Of a stretch of DNA of 21,947 bases, positions 16,216 to 21,947 are shown piece by piece. Location of the stretch: NCBI RefSeq assembly GCF_023653455.1, contig NZ_JAKEDR010000044.1:1-21947 (forward strand), given 5' to 3'. The stretch comes from Paraclostridium ghonii (GTDB taxonomy: Bacteria > Bacillota > Clostridia > Peptostreptococcales > Peptostreptococcaceae). Positions within the stretch are counted from its first letter, which is position 1. Each line of letters starts with the position of its first letter. A program made the translations under genes and the position numbers. Under the pieces are notes generated by a model. That model ran no database searches. It was given only the letters and a program-made list of their open reading frames with translations, and had not been told where the DNA came from.

Positions 16216-16251
16216 TTGGATATAAAAGATAAATAGGCTATAAACCTATTT
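16216..16251 (+). promoter_or_regulatory. Possible maturase promoter and leader hairpin
   Basis: TTGGAT (16216-16221) and TATAAA (16239-16244), 17 bases apart, could form a promoter giving a start near 16251. The same stretch holds a 7-base-pair hairpin AAATAGG (16231-16237) / CCTATTT (16245-16251). Part of its right arm (ACCTAT) could instead pair with ATAGGT at 16264-16269. Pairing and promoter are by eye and compete for the same bases. Confidence 0.35.
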
Positions 16252-16291
16252 ATATGATAATATATAGGTATAAACAAACTAGGAGGGCATA

Positions 16292-17665
16292 ATGAGCATG
16301 ATACATAAATTTTCAATGAACGGATATAATATAGTTTTAGATGTAAATGGTGGAGCTGTTCATGTTGTTGATGAAGTTGCATACAACTTATTAGATTATT
16401 ATAAAGAAAAATCATTAGAAGAAATATTAAGTTTATTAAATAAATCTTATACAGAAGATCAAATTAAAGAAGCGTATAATGAGATAAGAACTCTAGAAGA
16501 AGAAGGTTTGCTCTATACACAAGACACATATAAACATCATCCAAATTTCATAGATAGAAAAAAAGTAGTCAAAGCTTTATGTTTACATGTTGCACATGAC
16601 TGTAACTTAAAGTGTAGTTATTGTTTTGCAGCACAAGGAGACTTTGGTGGATCTAAGGAAATAATGAGTTATGGAGTAGGTAAAAAAGCAATAGATTATT
16701 TAATAGCGAATTCGGGAAATAGAAGAAACTTAGAAATAGACTTCTTTGGTGGAGAACCATTAATGAACTTTGAGGTTGTAAAACAACTTGTTGAATACGG
16801 AAGAAGTATAGAAAAAGAAAATAACAAAAATATAAGATTTACTATAACTACAAATGGGATATTATTAGATGATGAAAAAATAAAATATATAAATGAAAAT
16901 ATGCACAATGTAGTTTTAAGTTTAGATGGAAGAAAAGAAATTAATGATAGAATGAGACCTACATTAAATGATAAAGGAAGTTATGACATAATAATGCCTA
17001 AATTTAAAAAATTAGTTGAAAGTAGACCAAAAGATAAATATTATTACATAAGAGGAACTTTCACTAGGGAAAATTTAGATTTCTCAGAAGATGTACTTCA
17101 CTTTGCAGATGAAGGATTTGAATTAACATCAGTAGAACCAGTAGTAGACGATGAAAGTAATCCATTTGCACTTAGAGAAGAAGATCTAGAAACTGTATTT
17201 AATGAGTACGAAAAACTAGCAGTTAAATACTCAGATAGATTATTAAATGGAGAAAACTTTAAATTCTTCCACTTTATGATAGACTTAAATCAAGGTCCTT
17301 GTGTAATAAAGAGAATAACTGGATGTGGAGCAGGAAATGAATATTTAGCTATAACTCCGAATGGAGATATATACCCATGCCATCAATTTGTTGGAAAAGA
17401 TGAGTTTAAATTAGCAAATATAAATGATGAAGAAATAGTAATACCAAGAGAGTTAACTGATACATTTAAAAATGCTCATGTATATAGTAAAGAAGACTGT
17501 AAGAACTGTTGGAATAAGTTTTACTGTTCAGGTGGATGTCATGCAAATGCTATGAACTTCAATGGTGATGTAATGAAGCCTTATGAATTAGGATGTGAAA
17601 TGCAAAAAAAACGTACTGAATGTTCTATAATGATACAAGCGAGATTAATGATAGAAGGGAACTAA
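16292..17665 (+). CDS. scfB: Thioether cross-link-forming SCIFF maturase, radical SAM/SPASM
   Basis: This 457-residue enzyme uses S-adenosylmethionine and iron-sulfur clusters to make thioether bonds in the SCIFF peptide encoded just upstream. Residues 1-80 form a PqqD-like peptide-recognition domain that should bind the leader. The radical SAM core has C104-x3-C108-x2-C111 (CNLKCSYC) binding the [4Fe-4S] cluster, followed by DFFGGEPLMNF. The C-terminal SPASM region carries cysteines at about 337, 345, 363, 403, 406, 412, 416, 435 and 444 for two auxiliary clusters. AGGAGGG stands before the ATG. Length and layout match the characterised clostridial enzymes. The next gene begins 5 bases after its stop. 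Confidence 0.97.
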   Translation: MSMIHKFSMNGYNIVLDVNGGAVHVVDEVAYNLLDYYKEKSLEEILSLLNKSYTEDQIKEAYNEIRTLEEEGLLYTQDTYKHHPNFIDRKKVVKALCLHVAHDCNLKCSYCFAAQGDFGGSKEIMSYGVGKKAIDYLIANSGNRRNLEIDFFGGEPLMNFEVVKQLVEYGRSIEKENNKNIRFTITTNGILLDDEKIKYINENMHNVVLSLDGRKEINDRMRPTLNDKGSYDIIMPKFKKLVESRPKDKYYYIRGTFTRENLDFSEDVLHFADEGFELTSVEPVVDDESNPFALREEDLETVFNEYEKLAVKYSDRLLNGENFKFFHFMIDLNQGPCVIKRITGCGAGNEYLAITPNGDIYPCHQFVGKDEFKLANINDEEIVIPRELTDTFKNAHVYSKEDCKNCWNKFYCSGGCHANAMNFNGDVMKPYELGCEMQKKRTECSIMIQARLMIEGN

Positions 17666-17670
17666 TTTTA

Positions 17671-18171
17671 ATGATTAAGGGGTACAAAGGAAATAAACCG
17701 AAAATTGATAGTAGTGTTTTTATAGCAGAGTCTGCAGATATAATCGGAAATGTTACTATAGGAAAAAACTCTAATGTATGGTATAACGTAGTTATAAGAG
17801 GTGATGAAAACAATATAACTATAGGTGAAAACACTAATATACAAGATGGTACGGTTGTGCATATAGAGTACAATAGAGAAACTATAATAGGAAACAATGT
17901 AACGGTTGGACATAAGGCTCTTATACATGGATGTACAATAGGAGACAATACTTTGATAGGAATGGGATCGATATTACTAGGTGGTGTTGAAATAGGTGAA
18001 TATACTTTAGTAGCTGCTGGTAGCTTAATCCCTCCAAATAAGAAAATACCTTCAGGAGTACTTGTAAAAGGAGTTCCTGCACAAGTTGTAAGGGAGCTTA
18101 CAGAAGAAGAAAAACAAAATATTGTTAATTCTGCATTAAAATATGTAGAAACTGCAAATAATTATAAATAG
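17671..18171 (+). CDS. Gamma-class carbonic anhydrase family protein
   Basis: A 166-residue left-handed beta-helix protein made of hexapeptide repeats such as IGKNSN, IGENTN, IGNNVT and IGDNTL. The metal-ligand pattern of the gamma-carbonic anhydrase group is present: a histidine in GTVVHIEYN and two in VTVGHKALIHGC. The segment VIRGDENNITIGENTNIQDG is also typical. Family members are carbonic anhydrases or related zinc or iron proteins (YrdA/PaaY type), and true carbonic anhydrase activity is often unproven. The ATG at 17671 is chosen because it matches the family N terminus and has AAGGGA 10 bases upstream; a longer in-frame start at 17620 would overlap the maturase. It follows the maturase by 5 bases, so the two are co-transcribed. 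Confidence 0.9.
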   Translation: MIKGYKGNKPKIDSSVFIAESADIIGNVTIGKNSNVWYNVVIRGDENNITIGENTNIQDGTVVHIEYNRETIIGNNVTVGHKALIHGCTIGDNTLIGMGSILLGGVEIGEYTLVAAGSLIPPNKKIPSGVLVKGVPAQVVRELTEEEKQNIVNSALKYVETANNYK

Positions 18172-18216
18172 AGAGAAAAAAGGGGCAATATAAGAATATT
18201 GTCCTTTATTCTCTTA
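18172..18216 (+). terminator. Intrinsic terminator after the carbonic anhydrase-like gene
   Basis: GGGGCAATAT pairs with ATATTGTCCTT with G-T wobbles, and the stem extends outward through AGAGAA / TTCTCT (18172-18177 with 18209-18214). It begins directly after the stop codon. The trailing T tract is poor, so the ending may be leaky. Confidence 0.65.
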
Positions 18217-18254
18217 TAAATTAAACTACTTAAACTAAGACTAGGGTGTGAAAA

Positions 18255-19919
18255 ATGAAAGTAAGTTATAGACATTTAAAAAGATATAAAGAAATAGTTC
18301 GTATACTTTTAAAATATGGATTTAGTATTATAGTTGAAAAACTTAATATAGAAGGAGTAGCTTATAAAATTCCTATAACAAATCCACCGGCAGAAATAAA
18401 AAATATGTCTACAGGGGAAAGACTTAGAAAAGCATTTGAAGAATTAGGGCCTACTTATATAAAATTAGGTCAAATTTTAAGCACAAGAAAAGACTTGCTA
18501 GATCAAAATATGGTAAATGAATTAGTAAAGTTAAGAGATGACGTTGAAGTATTTGATACAGAAATTGCTATGAACATATTTAAAGAAGAACTTAATATGC
18601 CTATAAATGAAATATTTGATGAATTTAATGAGACACCTATCGCAGCCGCATCACTAGGGCAAGTTTATGAAGCAAAGTTAATTAGTGGAGAAAGCGTAAT
18701 AGTAAAAATTCAAAGACCTAATGTAGAACAGTTAATTAAGTCGGACATAGAAATTTTAAAAACTATTGCATCTGGACTAACAGATATAAAAAAAGATTTA
18801 AATATAGATGCACAAGGATTAGTTGAAGATTTTGAAACTCAAATCTTAAGAGAGTTAGATTATAATTTTGAAGCCATAAATGCTCTTAAATTTCAAAATA
18901 TGTTTTCTCATACAAGTGAAGTCTATATACCTAAAGTATTTATGGAATATACTACTCAAAAAGTTTTAGTATTAGAAAAAATAGTTGGTGTAAAACTTAG
19001 TGATGTAAATAAAATGAAAAAACTAGGTTGGGATACAGAAAAAATAAGCGAAATAGGAATTAGGTCTTTATTTAAACAAGTTTTTGAATACGGATTTTTT
19101 CATGCAGATCCTCATCCAGGAAATATATTTGTTATAAATGAAAACTGTATATCATATATAGATTTTGGTATGATAGGGATAATTGACAAAAAAACATTGA
19201 ATATATTAAATTCAATAACACTTGCAGCTATAGATCAAAATATCGACAGGATAATATATTTGCTTATGGAATTAGATGTTATATCCCATGATACAAACTT
19301 AAGTGGATTAAGACAAGACTTGCTGTATTTAATGCACTATTATTACGATGTACCTATAGATAAATTAAATCTAGGGGATATATTAAATGAAGTATTTAGA
19401 TTTTTTAGGACATATAAAGCTGAGCTTCCTCCACAGTTAGTATTGTTAAGTAAGGCTCTTATTACACTTGAAGGAAGTGCGAGAGAATTAAATCCTAATT
19501 TTTCAATAACTGTTGCAGGTAAATCGTTTATGAAGTATTACTATTTAAACAGATTGAATCCTGAAAATTTAATAAAAGAATCAAAACAAAGTGCTCAAGA
19601 AGCAATTGCTGATATTAAAATAATACCTAGACAAGTGAAAGCTATTTTAAGGAATATAGAAAAAAATAATATTAAAATTCATATTGAAGATGTTAAGTTC
19701 TCTAAATTAGAAAAAATAATAACAGATCTTGCAACTCAGTTATCCTTAAGTTTAGTTTTAGCTGCATTGTTAGTAGGGTCATCCCTAATAATATCTTCAC
19801 CAAATGTAACTAGCAATTTAGGTGTTAAGGTATTGGCATTTTCAGGATTTACAGTTTCTTTCTTAGTAGGAATACTTTTAGTTGTGAAAATAATAAGATC
19901 ACAATATATAAAAAAATAG
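18255..19919 (+). CDS. AarF/UbiB (ABC1/ADCK) family atypical kinase
   Basis: A 554-residue protein of the UbiB family of protein-kinase-like ATPases. Characteristic motifs are K70-L-G-Q73 (the KxGQ element), the alanine-rich loop AAASLGQV (130-137) in place of a glycine-rich loop, K151 in the strand VIVKIQRP, HADPHPGN (283-290) and the DFG at 303-305. Two C-terminal membrane segments (about 500-520 and 528-548) anchor it. In proteobacteria UbiB supports ubiquinone synthesis; Clostridia do not make ubiquinone, so the substrate here is unknown and a lipid or isoprenoid role is possible. AGGGTGTG precedes the ATG. It follows a leaky terminator and precedes recJ by 12 bases. Confidence 0.93.
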   Translation: MKVSYRHLKRYKEIVRILLKYGFSIIVEKLNIEGVAYKIPITNPPAEIKNMSTGERLRKAFEELGPTYIKLGQILSTRKDLLDQNMVNELVKLRDDVEVFDTEIAMNIFKEELNMPINEIFDEFNETPIAAASLGQVYEAKLISGESVIVKIQRPNVEQLIKSDIEILKTIASGLTDIKKDLNIDAQGLVEDFETQILRELDYNFEAINALKFQNMFSHTSEVYIPKVFMEYTTQKVLVLEKIVGVKLSDVNKMKKLGWDTEKISEIGIRSLFKQVFEYGFFHADPHPGNIFVINENCISYIDFGMIGIIDKKTLNILNSITLAAIDQNIDRIIYLLMELDVISHDTNLSGLRQDLLYLMHYYYDVPIDKLNLGDILNEVFRFFRTYKAELPPQLVLLSKALITLEGSARELNPNFSITVAGKSFMKYYYLNRLNPENLIKESKQSAQEAIADIKIIPRQVKAILRNIEKNNIKIHIEDVKFSKLEKIITDLATQLSLSLVLAALLVGSSLIISSPNVTSNLGVKVLAFSGFTVSFLVGILLVVKIIRSQYIKK

Positions 19920-19931
19920 GGGGAGATGTCT

Positions 19932-21947
19932 ATGTTTAATAAAAAATGGACACTTAAGTATAAAGGTAGCATAAAAGAATATGATTTAGGTAAAAAAATG
20001 AAAATTTCCCCGGAAATAGGGCAAATATTAAAAAATAGAGGCGTAAACAATGAAGAGGATGCCGAAATATTTATAAATCCGTCATTGAATTACTTAAGAG
20101 ATCCATTTTTAATGAAAGATATGAAAAAGGCTGTAGATAGGATAAAGCATGCAGTAGAAAATAATCAGAAAATATGGATATATGGAGATTATGATGTTGA
20201 TGGAGTATCATCTACATCTATATTATGTATATATTTTGACTCTATAGGATACCCAGTTAAATATTATATACCCAATAGATTAGAAGAGGGATATGGTATA
20301 AATGAAGAGGCTATAAGAGTTTTAAAAGATCAAGATTGTGACCTAATAATAAGTGTAGATTGTGGAATAACATCTGTAAAAGAGGTTGAATTGGCAAATG
20401 AATTGGGTATAGATATTATAATAACAGACCATCATGAAGTTCAAGATCAAATACCAAATGCATATGCAGTTATAAATCCTAAGCAAAAAGAATGTAATTA
20501 TCCATTTGATATGCTATGTGGGTGTGGAGTGGCATTTAAAATTATACAAGCTTTAACTCCAAAAGAAGATTTCGGAATTTCTATGCATAAATACTTAGAA
20601 ATAGTAACGATAGCAACTATTTGTGATATAGTCCCTTTAGTTGATGAAAATAGGATAATTGTAAAAAATGGGTTAAGGATTATGAAAGATGGTGAAAATA
20701 TAGGACTAAGAGAACTTATAAATGTTTGTGGGATAGAGACAGATAAAATTGGATCGTCGCATATAGGTTTTTCTATAGGCCCTAGAATTAATGCTTCGGG
20801 GAGACTTGGTTATTCATACTTGGGAGTTGAATTATTTACAACAAAGTCAAAAGAAGAAGCAATGGAAATAGCTAGTCTTTTAGAGGAAAAAAACAACGAA
20901 AGACAAATGATAGAAGCTAAAATGTATCAAGAAGCAGAAGATATAATTTTAAGAGATAAAAACTATGAAAATGATAAAGTTTTAGTTGTTGCAAAAGAAG
21001 GATGGCAACATGGAGTTATAGGTATTGTTGCATCTAAACTTACAGAAAAATATTACAAGCCAACAATACTTTTAACTATTGAAGAAGGCGAAGCTACAGG
21101 GTCAGCAAGATCTATAAAAGGATTTAGTATATTTGATACATTAGTTAATTGTGCAGATCTTTTAAATAAATTTGGAGGACATGAACAGGCAGCAGGGTTG
21201 TCTATGGATTCTAAAAATATAGAAATTTTAAAAAGAAAAGTTAATGAAATTGCAAACTATCAGCTTGATGATGACGATATGATAGAAAACATATTTGCTG
21301 AGTTTGAATTAAATGAAAGCTCTATAGATTTTAATTTAATAGAAGAACTTCATAGTTTAGAGCCTTTTGGAATGAGTAATCCAAGTCCTAGGTTTATAAT
21401 TAGGAATCTAGAAATTAGAGGTATTTTTAGATTAGGAAAAGATAAGAATCACTTAAAACTAAGTCTAGAAAAAAATAACGTATATGAGTGTATAGGATTT
21501 AACATGGCATATATGGCAGAGCAATTTGATGTAGGTGATAAAGTCGACGTATTATTCCAAGTAGATGAAAATAATTACATGGGAAATAGAAAAATACAAT
21601 TTTTATTAAAAGATATAAGACTTGCACACCCAAAAGACATTAGCAAAAACCTAGAGAGTATAAACTTATTTAGAAATATAAAACCGTTGGTAAAAGAAAT
21701 AAGTGAAAATATTGGTTATAATAAAATTAATATAGATGGATGTAAAGATATAAATATATTTGAACATATAAATGAGAAAAGTCTAATTATTACAAACTCT
21801 GTAAATGGATTTTTAAAAGCTTTATCAGATATATCACTTACTGAGTATGAATTTGACGTAAATTACAGTATTATAGAGAGTATAAATAACAAAGTTCAAC
21901 TTATATTCTTTCCTTATATTGATAAAATAGATTTAAAAAGATATAAT
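19932..21947 (+). CDS. recJ: Single-stranded-DNA exonuclease RecJ (partial, 3' end missing)
   Basis: The frame is open from the ATG at 19932 to the right edge, 672 codons, with no stop. RecJ degrades single-stranded DNA from the 5' end in recombination and mismatch repair. The DHH phosphoesterase motifs are present: DYDVDG (86-91), SVDCGIT near 141, and D166-H167-H168. The DHHA1 motif GGHEQAAG is at 415-422. An OB-fold region follows (about 470-560), then an extra C-terminal domain typical of firmicute RecJ (which reaches about 750-800 residues), so roughly 100 residues are missing. GGGGGAG is 6 bases before this start; another in-frame ATG at 19926 touches that site. It is probably co-transcribed with the AarF-type gene. 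Confidence 0.96.
   Translation, partial: MFNKKWTLKYKGSIKEYDLGKKMKISPEIGQILKNRGVNNEEDAEIFINPSLNYLRDPFLMKDMKKAVDRIKHAVENNQKIWIYGDYDVDGVSSTSILCIYFDSIGYPVKYYIPNRLEEGYGINEEAIRVLKDQDCDLIISVDCGITSVKEVELANELGIDIIITDHHEVQDQIPNAYAVINPKQKECNYPFDMLCGCGVAFKIIQALTPKEDFGISMHKYLEIVTIATICDIVPLVDENRIIVKNGLRIMKDGENIGLRELINVCGIETDKIGSSHIGFSIGPRINASGRLGYSYLGVELFTTKSKEEAMEIASLLEEKNNERQMIEAKMYQEAEDIILRDKNYENDKVLVVAKEGWQHGVIGIVASKLTEKYYKPTILLTIEEGEATGSARSIKGFSIFDTLVNCADLLNKFGGHEQAAGLSMDSKNIEILKRKVNEIANYQLDDDDMIENIFAEFELNESSIDFNLIEELHSLEPFGMSNPSPRFIIRNLEIRGIFRLGKDKNHLKLSLEKNNVYECIGFNMAYMAEQFDVGDKVDVLFQVDENNYMGNRKIQFLLKDIRLAHPKDISKNLESINLFRNIKPLVKEISENIGYNKINIDGCKDINIFEHINEKSLIITNSVNGFLKALSDISLTEYEFDVNYSIIESINNKVQLIFFPYIDKIDLKRYN

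Noticed and set aside
17625..17948. Reverse-strand open frames of 107 and 86 residues opposite the carbonic anhydrase-like gene
   Set aside because: They lie wholly opposite a clear hexapeptide-repeat protein, have odd composition and no ribosome binding site; the repeats on the plus strand keep these frames open by chance.

Overview
This window is AT-rich, low-GC DNA with dense coding, strong AGGAGG-type ribosome binding sites and a firmicute gene set. The order bofC-like - ruvCAB - queA - tgt - yajC - TIGR04086 membrane protein - SCIFF peptide - SCIFF maturase points to an anaerobic member of the class Clostridia. Protein style, the GAAC-N4-GTTT type LexA box and the neighbourhood suggest the Peptostreptococcaceae (Clostridioides, Paraclostridium or Romboutsia group). 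This placement is inference from memory; no database was searched. No tRNA, rRNA, CRISPR array, insertion sequence or prophage gene was seen, and no intergenic gap exceeds about 160 bases.

Layout. Bases 1-2335 hold an ABC-F ribosome-associated ATPase and a TIGR01906 membrane protein. A small cysteine-rich zf-like protein follows on the minus strand (2368-2625). The plus strand then carries hflX with a HEAT-repeat protein, a Nudix-like protein with a degraded Nudix box, and a YigZ/IMPACT protein (2724-5958). A folded, repeat-like intergenic element (5961-6067) comes before two half-size TauE/SafE transporter genes on the minus strand (6110-6855). nadE and a YebC/PmpR-family protein follow on the plus strand. 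A double DUF1540 protein and an unrecognised 105-residue protein lie on the minus strand (8594-9335).

From 9506 to the right edge all genes are on the plus strand. They are a BofC-like protein; ruvC-ruvA-ruvB for Holliday-junction processing, preceded by a probable LexA operator; and queA and tgt for queuosine tRNA modification, with a PsiE-like membrane protein between them. Then come yajC, a TIGR04086 membrane protein, the 47-residue six-cysteine SCIFF precursor with its radical SAM/SPASM maturase, a gamma-class carbonic anhydrase-like protein, an AarF/UbiB-type kinase, and recJ, which is cut off by the window edge.

The most interesting unit is the SCIFF ranthipeptide locus (16006-17665). 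The tiny precursor gene has its own promoter and is separated from its maturase by a strong intrinsic terminator, and the maturase appears to have a second promoter. This would let the cell make far more precursor than enzyme. The peptide and enzyme families are known, but the biological role in this kind of organism is poorly described. Other points worth attention are the split TauE transporter, the Nudix protein with altered catalytic motif, the structured element at 5961-6067 and the orphan gene at 9018-9335.
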